64,000 nucleotides of DNA from CALAMC01 sp964459465 (GTDB lineage Bacteria > Zixibacteria > MSB-5A5 > GN15 > PGXB01): the NCBI GenBank assembly GCA_964459465.1, contig CAYWLR010000008.1:1-64000 (forward strand), written 5' to 3'. Numbering within the stretch: the stretch's first letter is position 1; the number at the start of each line of letters is the position of its first letter. Positions 16,993 through 25,029 of this stretch are shown here, piece by piece. Under the pieces are notes generated by a model that was given only the letters and a program-made list of their open reading frames with translations, searched no databases and was not told where the DNA came from. Made by a program: the position numbers and the translations under genes.

Positions 16993-17995
16993 TCGCATTG
17001 CCGTACTCGGAGCCGGTAGCTGGGGCATCGCCGCGGCCAACCTGCTGTCTTCAAACGGACATACTGTAGCCCTCTGGGAGTTCAATCCCGTTGATTACCA
17101 GATCTTGATTAAAGCCCGGACGCTTGAAAGGAAACTGCCCGGAATTAAAATCGCCGCTCCGGTTTATATTACCGATGATATCGCCCGGGCTGTGGCCGGC
17201 GCCCAGATAATTGTTTTTGCCAGTCCCGCCCAGACCGTTCGATCGGTTTGTGGCCAATTGAACGAAGTCATCTCCGAACCGAAAGTGTTCGTAAACCTCG
17301 CCAAGGGTATTGAAATCAATACCCTCAAACGTATGTCGGAAATAATCGAAGAATGCCTGACGCACGCCGAGTCGAAAAATATTGCCACCCTGTCCGGACC
17401 GAGCCACGCCGAGGAAGTCGCCCGAAGCATGCCGACCAGCGTCGTGGTTGCCTCGGTCAATATTGACCTTGCCAGATACGTTCAGGGGCTTTTTTCCAAT
17501 AACGTCTTCAGGGCCTACACCAGCACCGATATAATCGGTGTCGAGCTGGGTGGTTCGGTCAAAAATATTGTCGCCATCGCCGCCGGTATTGTAACCGGCT
17601 TGGGTCTGGGCGATAACACTATGGGCGCTCTTATAACGCGCGGCATGGTCGAAATCAGCCGTCTGGGTGTTGGTCTCGGGGCCGACCCTATGACTTTCGC
17701 CGGGTTGTCGGGCATCGGAGACCTGGTGACCACCTGTATTTCCCGCCACAGCCGCAATCAACAGGTCGGCTTCAGAATCGGCAAGGGTGAAAAATTGAAA
17801 AGCATTTTAAATAGCATGACTATGGTGGCCGAAGGCGTGGATACCTGCCGTTCGGTTAAAATGCTGGCGGAAAGACAGAAAATCGAAATGCCCATAACCG
17901 AACAAGTATATAATGTCCTCTTTGCCGATAAAAATCCGGCCGACGCCGTCGAGGAACTTATGGGCCGAACTCTCAAAAAGGAAGTTCTTTACTAA
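16985..17995 (+). CDS. gpsA: glycerol-3-phosphate dehydrogenase (NAD(P)+)
   Basis: Makes sn-glycerol-3-phosphate from dihydroxyacetone phosphate. The dinucleotide-binding LGAGSWGIAAA is at residues 7-17, with LSGPSHAEEV and KNIVAIAAGIVTGLGLGDN in the catalytic domain. 336 residues, family length. GGAGG lies 9 bases before the ATG. Overlap with plsY suggests coupled translation. Confidence 0.97.
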   Translation: MSDRIAVLGAGSWGIAAANLLSSNGHTVALWEFNPVDYQILIKARTLERKLPGIKIAAPVYITDDIARAVAGAQIIVFASPAQTVRSVCGQLNEVISEPKVFVNLAKGIEINTLKRMSEIIEECLTHAESKNIATLSGPSHAEEVARSMPTSVVVASVNIDLARYVQGLFSNNVFRAYTSTDIIGVELGGSVKNIVAIAAGIVTGLGLGDNTMGALITRGMVEISRLGVGLGADPMTFAGLSGIGDLVTTCISRHSRNQQVGFRIGKGEKLKSILNSMTMVAEGVDTCRSVKMLAERQKIEMPITEQVYNVLFADKNPADAVEELMGRTLKKEVLY

Positions 17996-18017
17996 CCATA
18001 TAGATATCGAGGCAAAT

Positions 18018-18395
18018 ATGGCGCGAACCAAGGCTCAAAAGGAAGAAAAACTGTACTATTCAATAAGCGAAGTGGCGCGCATCACCCGCCTTGAACCCTA
18101 CGTTCTGCGTTTCTGGGAAAAAGAGTTTCCCATGCTCAAGCCGCGCAAAAACCGCGGTGGCAATCGTATCTACCAGAAAGCCGACATCGAGCTGGTCAAC
18201 CAGATCAAACAATTGCTTTATAAGGAAAACTTCACTATCGAGGGCGCCCGCAACCGGCTCCGCAAAATTAAGGCAACCCCGGACAAGATCGGCCGGGAAG
18301 AGCAGGCCAAAGTCAAAACCATCCTGGGCATGATTCGCAAGGACATCGAGGACATTCTCAAACTTTTCCCTTGCCTTTTTGGCTTCGGGGGGTAG
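18018..18395 (+). CDS. MerR-family transcriptional regulator
   Basis: 125-residue DNA-binding protein. The MerR winged helix is clear: YYSISEVARITRLEPYVLRFWE, then NRGGNRIYQKADIELV. The C-terminal part is a short helix (the dimerisation region) with no evident metal or ligand-binding domain, as in the small MerR proteins that often sit next to housekeeping genes. The ATG at 18018 is used; a longer frame would start inside gpsA. Its stop is 13 bases before tRNA-Pro. Confidence 0.9.
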   Translation: MARTKAQKEEKLYYSISEVARITRLEPYVLRFWEKEFPMLKPRKNRGGNRIYQKADIELVNQIKQLLYKENFTIEGARNRLRKIKATPDKIGREEQAKVKTILGMIRKDIEDILKLFPCLFGFGG

Positions 18396-18408
18396 ATTAG
18401 ACCAGAGT

Positions 18409-18486
18409 CGGGGAGTAGCGCAGTTTGGTTAGCGCACTCGCTTGGGGTGCGAGAGGTCGGCAGTTCGACTCTGCTCTCCCCGACCA
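18409..18486 (+). tRNA. tRNA-Pro (anticodon GGG)
   Basis: The cloverleaf can be drawn in full: acceptor CGGGGAG/CTCCCCG, D-arm GCGC/GCGC, anticodon stem CTCGC/GCGAG with loop TTGGGGT (anticodon GGG), and T-arm with loop TTCGACT. The discriminator A is followed by a genome-encoded CCA. It reads CCC and CCU codons. Probably transcribed with the upstream MerR gene and the downstream glycosyltransferase. Confidence 0.95.
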
Positions 18487-18500
18487 TATATTTAACCAAT

Positions 18501-19178
18501 ATGACTCCCGCCAACTCCAAAACACTGATAATCATTCCGGCCTATAACGCCGCTAAATATTTTGACCGGCTCATTCCGCGGTTACGGCAAAATCTCCCGG
18601 ATGCGGATTTTATAATTATCGATGACGGTTCCACCGATAACTCCCAAGAATTACTCGATAAAATGAATATTCCGGCCATAACCAACGAAACCAACCGGGG
18701 TAAAGGTTATTCGATCAAGCGGGGCATACAATATGCCCGTGAAAGGGGGTATGATTATATCATCACCCTCGACGCCGATTTGCAGCACCTTCCCGAAGAA
18801 CTAAGTGGCTTTTTGCAGGCCGGGCGTTCTGCAGACATTTATATGGGCACGCGGTCATTCGAATTTCGCCGCATGCCCCCGCACCGCTGGCTGTCGAATA
18901 ATCTGACCTCGATTATTGTTTCATACTTCTGCAAAACTCGTATCCGCGATTCGCAATCGGGGTATCGAATGATTAAAACCGATTTGACCGACCATATTAA
19001 AATTAAATCGAACCGGTTCGATTTCGAATCGGAAATGCTTTTCAAGGCCGGGTTGGCTGGGGCTAAAATCGCCGAAATTCCGATCTCCCTGGTGTACGAC
19101 GGCGGCGGGTCGCATGTCCATCCCGTGCGCGATACACTGCGCTTTGTCAAACTCATCTGGAAAAGGATCTGGATGTAA
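18501..19178 (+). CDS. family 2 glycosyltransferase (DPM1-like)
   Basis: 225 residues with the GT-A fold signs LIIIPAYNAAKY, IIDDGSTDNS and TLDADLQH (DxD-type metal site). The set resembles polyprenyl-phosphate mannosyl/glucosyl transferases, but no C-terminal membrane domain is present, so it is likely a soluble or peripheral enzyme. The ATG at 18501 is 14 bases after tRNA-Pro; a longer frame would start inside the tRNA. The sugar donor cannot be told from sequence. Confidence 0.85.
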   Translation: MTPANSKTLIIIPAYNAAKYFDRLIPRLRQNLPDADFIIIDDGSTDNSQELLDKMNIPAITNETNRGKGYSIKRGIQYARERGYDYIITLDADLQHLPEELSGFLQAGRSADIYMGTRSFEFRRMPPHRWLSNNLTSIIVSYFCKTRIRDSQSGYRMIKTDLTDHIKIKSNRFDFESEMLFKAGLAGAKIAEIPISLVYDGGGSHVHPVRDTLRFVKLIWKRIWM

Positions 19179-19194
19179 CCGTTGAGGACCAACT

Positions 19195-19944
19195 ATGCTG
19201 ATTCTTCTGACCAACGATGACGGCATCTATGCCGAAGGATTAATCGAACTGGAAAAGGCGCTCAAACGGGTGGCCGAGGTTATTGTGTTCGCGCCCGATC
19301 GCGAGCAGTCGGCTTCGAGTCATTCCCTGACACTGGAGCGGCCGCTTCGCATACACCAGCGGGATAAAAACCACTTCGCCTGCGATGGCACGCCAACCGA
19401 CTGCGTCCTGCTGGCGGTGCACGGCATATTAAAACATAAAGCCCCCGATCTGGTCATTTCAGGAATCAATCACGGCTCCAATATGGGCGAGGATGTCACC
19501 TATTCCGGCACGGTCGCCGCGGCTATTGAAGGAGCCAATCTGGGTATTCCATCGCTTGCCGTCTCCAATACCGACGCCGCCAACTTTCCGTCATATCAAC
19601 CTGCGGCACGCTTTATCGCCCGGCTGGTCAGGCAATTCGAAATGCTCGGTCTCAAGTCGAGCACTTTTCTCAATATCAATTTCCCGAAATTGAAGGGCCG
19701 GGAATTCAAGAATTATCGCTTTACCAAACTGGGCCGCCGGGAGTACCGCGACATTGTCATAGAAAATACTGACCCCCGCGGAAAGCACTATTACTGGATT
19801 GGCGGTGAATCGACCTGGGAAGATATCGATGGGTCCGATTTCGAAGCCGTGTCCGAGGGGTATGTGTCGATTTCACCTCTTAAAATGAACTTCTCTGATT
19901 TACCCTCGATCGGCAAATTGCAGAATATCAAATTAAGGTTTTAG
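19195..19944 (+). CDS. surE: 5'/3'-nucleotidase SurE
   Basis: Metal-dependent nucleotidase and exopolyphosphatase linked to stationary-phase survival. The metal ligands are in LTNDDGIYAEG (Asp8, Asp9). Further landmarks are APDREQSASSHSLTL, GTPTDCVLLAV and SGINHGSNMGEDVTYSGTV. 249 residues is the family length. Confidence 0.96.
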   Translation: MLILLTNDDGIYAEGLIELEKALKRVAEVIVFAPDREQSASSHSLTLERPLRIHQRDKNHFACDGTPTDCVLLAVHGILKHKAPDLVISGINHGSNMGEDVTYSGTVAAAIEGANLGIPSLAVSNTDAANFPSYQPAARFIARLVRQFEMLGLKSSTFLNINFPKLKGREFKNYRFTKLGRREYRDIVIENTDPRGKHYYWIGGESTWEDIDGSDFEAVSEGYVSISPLKMNFSDLPSIGKLQNIKLRF

Positions 19945-19970
19945 GCCCGTCTTTCGAAAATATAAATGTC

Positions 19971-19998
19971 TTGACTATATGCGGGTTTTGTATATTAT
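19971..19998 (+). promoter_or_regulatory. sigma70-type promoter for tRNA-Pro(CGG)
   Basis: TTGACT and TATTAT separated by 16 bases, 16 bases upstream of the tRNA. The gap after surE is AT-rich and otherwise empty. Confidence 0.6.
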
Positions 19999-20013
19999 AC
20001 GACGGATTGTAAT

Positions 20014-20087
20014 CGGGGCGTAGCGCAGTTTGGTAGCGCACTTGGTTCGGGACTAAGGAGTCGCTGGTTCAAATCCAGTCGCCCCGA
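20014..20087 (+). tRNA. tRNA-Pro (anticodon CGG)
   Basis: Acceptor CGGGGCG/CGCCCCG, anticodon stem CTTGG/CTAAG with loop TTCGGGA (anticodon CGG), and T-loop TTCAAAT. The discriminator A is not followed by CCA, so CCA must be added enzymatically, unlike the neighbouring tRNA-Pro(GGG). It reads CCG codons. Confidence 0.94.
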
Positions 20088-20155
20088 TTTAATATCCCGC
20101 TGCACTGACTTGCCCTCGCTAAGGAGGGTTATTTCATATAGGCGAGGTCGCACCA

Positions 20156-20632
20156 ATGTCCGATAAACAAACCGGCCGGAAACTCTATCTCGGGGTTATC
20201 GGAGCCGGTCATTGCGATCATAACGTCGATAGACTCGCCGAACAGGTCGGCCGTGCTATTGCTACCGAGGGCGCCGTTCTGGTTTGCGGTGGTCTGGGAG
20301 GTGTCATGACTGCCGCCGCGCGCGGAGCCCGGTCGGCAGGCGGACAAACCATCGGAATTCTTCCGGGCAACGACAAGGACGACGCCAATGAATTCATAGA
20401 TATCGCCATTCCCACCGGTATCGGCGAAGCCCGTAACGTAGTAATCATCAAGACCGCCGATGCCGTCGTGGCCCTGCCTGGGGAATTTGGAACTCTTTCG
20501 GAAATGGCCTTCTGCATGAAATTAAACAAGCCGCTGGTATCATTATCCGACTGGAATATATCCAATGAAGTCGAACGATTCGATGACCCCGTTTCGGCCG
20601 TAAAACGGGCAATACAATTGGCAGGGGGATAA
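20156..20632 (+). CDS. LOG-like (TIGR00725/SLOG) nucleotide-binding protein
   Basis: 158 residues with a Rossmann-like fold: LGVIGAGHC at the start, VLVCGGLGGVMTAAARGA in the middle, and PGEFGTLSE at about 114-122, a variant of the PGGxGTxxE motif of lysine-decarboxylase-like LOG proteins. Members of this subgroup lack a proven reaction. The ribosome binding site (GCGAGG at 20142) can pair with CCTCGC at 20114, so initiation may be partly masked. acyP follows after one base. Confidence 0.82.
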   Translation: MSDKQTGRKLYLGVIGAGHCDHNVDRLAEQVGRAIATEGAVLVCGGLGGVMTAAARGARSAGGQTIGILPGNDKDDANEFIDIAIPTGIGEARNVVIIKTADAVVALPGEFGTLSEMAFCMKLNKPLVSLSDWNISNEVERFDDPVSAVKRAIQLAGG

Positions 20633-20633
20633 T

Positions 20634-20918
20634 ATGTCATTTGTCGGCGCCAGAGCCGTTGTCAAGGGGGTCGTCCAGGGTGTCGGCTTCAGGTACTGGA
20701 CATTGAAAGTATCGCGCCATTACGACGTTACCGGACAGGTAGCCAATCTGTATGATGGTTCGGTCGAAATCATTGTCGAGGGCGACCGGGGGCAGGTCGA
20801 GGATTTTCTGGCCGAAATAAAGGTCGGCCCTACTTACGCTCATGTCAGTGACATTCAGATAAATTGGTATAACACTCCCCGAGGATTTAAAGATTTCGTC
20901 ATAACTCATAAAGGGTGA
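20634..20918 (+). CDS. acyP: acylphosphatase
   Basis: Hydrolyses acyl-phosphates. The 94-residue protein contains VKGVVQGVGFRYWTLK, with the catalytic Arg in GFRYW, and the later Asn in VANLYDGSVEI. It is placed between a LOG-like gene and apt with almost no spacing. PlsY in this window uses acyl-phosphates, but no direct link is shown. Confidence 0.95.
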   Translation: MSFVGARAVVKGVVQGVGFRYWTLKVSRHYDVTGQVANLYDGSVEIIVEGDRGQVEDFLAEIKVGPTYAHVSDIQINWYNTPRGFKDFVITHKG

Positions 20919-20920
20919 CT

Positions 20921-21445
20921 ATGGTAGATTTAAAAAGCGCCGTCAGGGCCATCCCTGATTTTCCCAAAGAGGGGATCCTGTTTTACGACATAACCACGTT
21001 GCTGGTCAATCCCGAGGCGTTCCGGGCAGCCTTGGACCGGATGGAAAAATTCTGCCGCGATCGCAATGCCAATTGCATTGTTGGAATTGAGTCGCGGGGC
21101 TTCATTTTCGCCGGGGCCCTGGCCGACCGGCTTAAAATCGGGTTTGTGCCCGTGCGTAAAGCCGGCAAACTCCCGGGGGAGACGATTGCGGCCTCCTATG
21201 ACCTTGAGTACGGATCGGCCACGATTGAAATCCATGCCGACGCCGTTAAGCCCGGTGACGCGGTGGTGGTCGTGGATGATCTGATTGCCACCGGCGGAAC
21301 CCTTGAGGCTACTTGTCGCCTGGTAGAAAGGGTTGGAGCCCGGGTAGTCGGAATAACCGCCCTGATTGACCTGGCCTTTTTACCCTGGGAAGAAAAGCTT
21401 GAAAAATACGATGTTTTGAGTTTAATTACTTACGAGTCGGGTTAG
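20921..21445 (+). CDS. apt: adenine phosphoribosyltransferase
   Basis: Salvages adenine to AMP with PRPP. The 174 residues show AIPDFPKEGILFYDITTLL, IESRGFIFAGALA and the PRPP loop VVVVDDLIATGGT. The ATG at 20921 is preferred; a GTG at 20915 overlapping the acyP stop is possible. tRNA-Arg begins 9 bases after the stop and is probably on the same transcript. Confidence 0.95.
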   Translation: MVDLKSAVRAIPDFPKEGILFYDITTLLVNPEAFRAALDRMEKFCRDRNANCIVGIESRGFIFAGALADRLKIGFVPVRKAGKLPGETIAASYDLEYGSATIEIHADAVKPGDAVVVVDDLIATGGTLEATCRLVERVGARVVGITALIDLAFLPWEEKLEKYDVLSLITYESG

Positions 21446-21454
21446 AATGCTTTT

Positions 21455-21528
21455 GCCCCCGTAGCTCAGTAGGATAGAGCAGCGGTTTCCTAAACCGCGG
21501 GCCGCAGGTTCAATTCCTGCCGGGGGTA
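21455..21528 (+). tRNA. tRNA-Arg (anticodon CCT)
   Basis: Acceptor GCCCCCG/CGGGGGT, anticodon stem GCGGT/ACCGC with loop TTCCTAA (anticodon CCT), and T-loop TTCAATT. No encoded CCA. It reads AGG. The AT-rich two-gene insert starts 17 bases downstream; minor-arginine tRNAs are frequent integration sites, but I found no copy of the tRNA 3' end beyond the insert. Confidence 0.94.
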
Positions 21529-21545
21529 TTTTAAAGGATTAGAAA

Positions 21546-22700
21546 ATGCTCGTAACAAATATCAGGCTTAAAAATTGGCGAAATTTTAAACTCGTCGATG
21601 TTAGAATCGGCAGACGGATGTTTTTGGTTGGGCCCAATGCTTCAGGAAAATCCAATTTCTTGGATGCGTTAAGATTCTTGAGAGATATTGCAAAACCCGG
21701 TGGTGGGCTCCAGAAATCGGTTGATGAAAGAGGTGGAATTTCAAAAATAAGGTGCTTGGCTGCCAGAAAAGAACCAATAATTGAATTGGATATTGCTTTA
21801 TCATCTAATAGCAGTTCAGATGCCAATCAATGGGAATATATTTTGGGTATAGGTCAGGAACCGAGGGGGAGAAGAAAGCCCATTGTCAAGTATGAGAAAG
21901 TACTTAAAGGCTCCAATTTAATACTTGATCGGCCCGATTCTGATGATAATAAGGATGAAAAACGTCTTACCCAAACTCATCTGGAACAGATCAATACGAA
22001 TCAGGAATTTAGGGCAGTTGCGGAGTATTTAGAAAATATTTATTATCTTCATCTAATTCCGCAATTATTAAGACACCCGGAATATGCAAGAAAAGGCGCA
22101 AGAGATGAAGACCCCTTCGGTTTGGCGTTTTTAGAAAAGGTTGCGGAATGTTCTGAAAAGAAACGAAAGTCGCGTTTCGGCAAAATTGAAGAAGCCCTAA
22201 AATGGGCAGTTCCACAATTGGAGCAATTGTCATATATAATGGATGATTTTGGTGTTCCTCATATTGAAGCCGTTTATAATCATTGGCGTCCTCATGCTGG
22301 AAAACAAAATGAATCTCAATTTTCAGACGGGACTCTAAGATTAATAGGATTCTTATGGGCTCTACTTGATGGGGATTCACTGCTCCTATTAGAAGAACCG
22401 GAACTTTCGCTTCATTCGGGGATCGTGAAAAAACTTCCCGAATTGGTTTGGAGATTACAGGAAAAGAAAAACAGGCAAGTGCTTATTAGCACTCATAGTA
22501 TTGACCTGCTTTCAAGTCGAGGGATAGGGGGCGAAGAAGTCTTATTGCTAAAACCAAGCAATGAAGGCACCGAGGTTTTTGTTGCGTCATCAAAGCTGGA
22601 AGTGAAATCAATGCTTGAGCAGGGATTTAATATTGGCGAGATTGCCATAGCCAAGACGGAACCCGAAAACTTACCGCAATTGGATTTTTTCAGTGAATAG
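21546..22700 (+). CDS. AAA ATPase of the OLD/PARIS (AAA_15/AAA_21) type
   Basis: 384 residues. Walker A GPNASGKS is at 29-36, an ABC-like signature SDGTLRL at 260-266, Walker B LLLLEEPELSLH with Glu283/Glu284, and the switch His317 in LISTHSIDLLSS. No nuclease domain is fused. This is the ATPase layout of OLD-family and AriA-like defence proteins and of SMC-like DNA sensors. The next gene overlaps by 8 bases and encodes a TOPRIM-like partner. Base composition is clearly more AT-rich than the neighbours. Family is firm; a defence role is inferred. Confidence 0.88.
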   Translation: MLVTNIRLKNWRNFKLVDVRIGRRMFLVGPNASGKSNFLDALRFLRDIAKPGGGLQKSVDERGGISKIRCLAARKEPIIELDIALSSNSSSDANQWEYILGIGQEPRGRRKPIVKYEKVLKGSNLILDRPDSDDNKDEKRLTQTHLEQINTNQEFRAVAEYLENIYYLHLIPQLLRHPEYARKGARDEDPFGLAFLEKVAECSEKKRKSRFGKIEEALKWAVPQLEQLSYIMDDFGVPHIEAVYNHWRPHAGKQNESQFSDGTLRLIGFLWALLDGDSLLLLEEPELSLHSGIVKKLPELVWRLQEKKNRQVLISTHSIDLLSSRGIGGEEVLLLKPSNEGTEVFVASSKLEVKSMLEQGFNIGEIAIAKTEPENLPQLDFFSE

Positions 22701-23307
22701 CGATGCTATTGTAATTAATTTGGTTGTTGAAGATGACCTGAGCGAAGCGGTTTTGAGGAAAATTCTTCAGCAATCTTTAAAAAATTTCTATATAGGTGCC
22801 TGTTTTGGGAAAAAAGGATTTGGGTATATTAAGAGCAAAATTGCAGGTTTTAATAAATCCGCCAAAGGCACGCCCTTTTTTGTTTTGGCCGATTTAGATA
22901 GGAACGAATGCCCTCCTCTGCTTATAAATGAGTGGCTTGGTGAACCAATACATCCAAACCTGCTATTTCGAATAGCTGTCAGACAAGTTGAATCATGGAT
23001 TCTTGCGGATCGAAATGGATTTGCGAAATTTTTGGGAATCAGTGTTAAAAATCTGCCGCATAATCCGGATGAAGAAAATGACTCTAAGCATGCACTCATT
23101 GATATTGTAAGTAGATCAAGGAAGAGTAATTTAAAAAGGGCAATTCTGCCTATACCTGGCGGTACCGCGAAAGTTGGACCGGCCTATAACAGTGAGCTTT
23201 CTCGATTTATTTATGGTTATTGGAATTTGCAGAATGCTATAGAATGTTCTCCGAGTCTTAGAAAGACCGTTTTGGCTGTAAATATGTTTAAGTTTGTGTC
23301 TCCATAA
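22693..23307 (+). CDS. DUF4276/TOPRIM-like protein, partner of the ATPase
   Basis: 204 residues with a GTG start inside the ATPase gene end. LVVEDDLSEAVLRKIL near the N-terminus supplies the acidic residue of a TOPRIM fold (Glu13), and FFVLADLDRNEC supplies a DxD pair (Asp67, Asp69). This matches the DUF4276 group, TOPRIM-like proteins often encoded beside AAA ATPases. Such pairs resemble PARIS (AriA/AriB) and a split OLD nuclease. A nuclease role is inferred from the acidic residues; DUF4435 is an alternative family label. Confidence 0.8.
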   Translation: MNSDAIVINLVVEDDLSEAVLRKILQQSLKNFYIGACFGKKGFGYIKSKIAGFNKSAKGTPFFVLADLDRNECPPLLINEWLGEPIHPNLLFRIAVRQVESWILADRNGFAKFLGISVKNLPHNPDEENDSKHALIDIVSRSRKSNLKRAILPIPGGTAKVGPAYNSELSRFIYGYWNLQNAIECSPSLRKTVLAVNMFKFVSP

Positions 23308-23445
23308 GCCTATTTTGCCATAAGCTCAAAGGGGTTAAAATCGACGTCTGTATTCTTTTTGATCAAAAATCCCCCGCCTTCTTTAAACTCCCCCGCCGAT
23401 ACCGATAAAAATTGCAGGAATCTATTATTTGACAAAGGTGTAATT

Positions 23446-24015
23446 TTGTCCGTTTCAGAAGAAGTAAGACAGGCCGTTCTGACAGAGTTGCGGCGCCGCG
23501 TACCGCTCATGGATACCGCCAAGGTCAAAGGAGAAGTCCTGGCCTGGCTCGGTAAGTTCAAGTTCCCCGGCCCGTCCGAAAAGCAGTCCTGGAGCGATTG
23601 TATCATGGAGTTTCCAGCCCTTCCCGAAGAAAAGGAATTGTCATCCGGGCGAAGATTGAGATTGAGCGTGAACCTGTTCACCTCGGCCAATCAATATATT
23701 ATTTCGATTATAGAATGCCTGGCCCCCAATGTCCGGGGAACCTTTGTTGTGACCGTTCATGTTAACTGGACCAAACACGAAAAACATGTGCAACAGATTA
23801 TCGACGAAAGCTATAAAGGCGCGTTTGATAATGGCCTCAAAGCCAGACATGTCATCTGGATACAATCCTTCGTCGAAAATGAGCTCCTCGCGGCTCTTGA
23901 CGCCTGCGCTATCGCTATTTTTGGCCATGAATTGACACCGGCCATTGAACCGGAAGGGAGAAATGGCGTGCCGATCAAATTGCCGGCCGGAACTGCGCTG
24001 GTCGTCCCCGAGTAG
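23446..24015 (+). CDS. conserved protein of unknown function
   Basis: 189 residues from a TTG at 23446 preceded by AAAGGTG; a longer frame from 23359 has no ribosome binding site and a low-complexity start. No family is recognised. The protein has no signal peptide or membrane segment. A central stretch (RLRLSVNLFTSANQYIISI, then TFVVTVHVNW) looks like alternating strands, followed by helices. Its composition is like the rest of the chromosome and unlike the two AT-rich genes before it. Confidence 0.65.
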   Translation: MSVSEEVRQAVLTELRRRVPLMDTAKVKGEVLAWLGKFKFPGPSEKQSWSDCIMEFPALPEEKELSSGRRLRLSVNLFTSANQYIISIIECLAPNVRGTFVVTVHVNWTKHEKHVQQIIDESYKGAFDNGLKARHVIWIQSFVENELLAALDACAIAIFGHELTPAIEPEGRNGVPIKLPAGTALVVPE

Positions 24016-24038
24016 GTCGATTGATTATTGTTTTCCTG

Positions 24039-24066
24039 TTGACTTTACCGTCCATTTTAATATTTT
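24039..24066 (+). promoter_or_regulatory. sigma70-type promoter
   Basis: TTGACT and TATTTT separated by 16 bases, 67 bases upstream of the outer-membrane protein at 24133. Confidence 0.5.
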
Positions 24067-24132
24067 ACGTTTTCCGTTGCGTGAACGTGTTTGTACATGG
24101 AAAATAAACTTATTTGATAATCGAGGAATGGA

Positions 24133-24804
24133 ATGAAAAAATCAATTATTCTGGCTCTGGGTTTATTATTGGCGGCGGGTTTGGTGGCGGCCCAGGATCA
24201 TCATTTTTCTGTTTATCTGGGTGGCGGCATCGGCGTCCCCATGTCATCGGAATTGAAGGACACATGGAAGGCCGGTGCGGTCTATGAAATCGGTATCGGT
24301 TATGTGCTCCAGCCGAATCTCGAAATATTTGCCAAGTTTTCCAGCAGCCATTTCCGCCCTGACAAGGACAATTTCGTTGATGTCATGTTTAATTATCTCC
24401 TCGAGCAGACGGGCGAAGACCATAATATCAATAACATGAGTTTTGGCGGGGGTGGCGACATCAACTATTATTCAATTGTGGCCGGTGCCAAGTATTACAT
24501 CCCGGCTGTTCAATCGGGCGGGGTATTCAATCCGTATTTTATAGGTTCGGCGGGATTGACAAAACAGAGGATTGTGGACCCCGAATTGGTTTTTTACGAA
24601 GATCTGCTGTATCTTAAATTAAATATGGGTTCCGATGAATTTGGATTCCTGGGGAATGCCGGAGCCGGTATCGACTTCAATTTCGGAAGCGGCTTCAATA
24701 TCTTTGTCGAAGGCAAATACGCCCTGCATTTTGTCGATCCGGAAAATACGCAATCATTTCCTCTTACGGCCGGGTTTAAAATCGCGCTGGGAGGATTGGA
24801 ATAA
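24133..24804 (+). CDS. outer-membrane beta-barrel protein
   Basis: 223 residues with a signal peptide (MKKSIILALGLLLAAGLVAAQ, cleavage near residue 20). The mature part has alternating strands rich in Gly, Tyr and Phe, such as GGGIGVPM, AKFSSSHFRP and GNAGAGIDFNFGSG, and ends with strands typical of small OmpA/OmpW-like barrels. Function unknown. It has its own promoter and stands apart from the next gene by 225 bases. Confidence 0.8.
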   Translation: MKKSIILALGLLLAAGLVAAQDHHFSVYLGGGIGVPMSSELKDTWKAGAVYEIGIGYVLQPNLEIFAKFSSSHFRPDKDNFVDVMFNYLLEQTGEDHNINNMSFGGGGDINYYSIVAGAKYYIPAVQSGGVFNPYFIGSAGLTKQRIVDPELVFYEDLLYLKLNMGSDEFGFLGNAGAGIDFNFGSGFNIFVEGKYALHFVDPENTQSFPLTAGFKIALGGLE

Positions 24805-24931
24805 TTCCTGAATCAGACGATATTTATTGATTTTGCGGCGCCGTTCCATATAGATCGGCGCCTGCTTTTTATATGTCGGTAGCAGGCCGCGGATGCGCTC
24901 TAAATTCCACCTTTTTTTATCATAAAACCGA

Positions 24932-24960
24932 TTGACACGTTTGGATGAGAAGCTTATATT
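24932..24960 (+). promoter_or_regulatory. sigma70-type promoter
   Basis: TTGACA and TATATT with exactly 17 bases between, 69 bases upstream of the gene at 25030. This is one of the best housekeeping promoter matches in the window. Confidence 0.75.
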
Positions 24961-25029
24961 CTTCGTCTAAGTTTATGAAATAAAGTGTATTTGACGCGGA
25001 AATCTGATTTAACGGGAGGATCATAGAGT

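Noticed and set aside
21455..23446. Attachment-site duplication of tRNA-Arg around the AT-rich pair
   Set aside because: I looked for the tRNA 3' sequence (TTCAATTCCTGCC) beyond the pair and did not find it; no integrase is present either.
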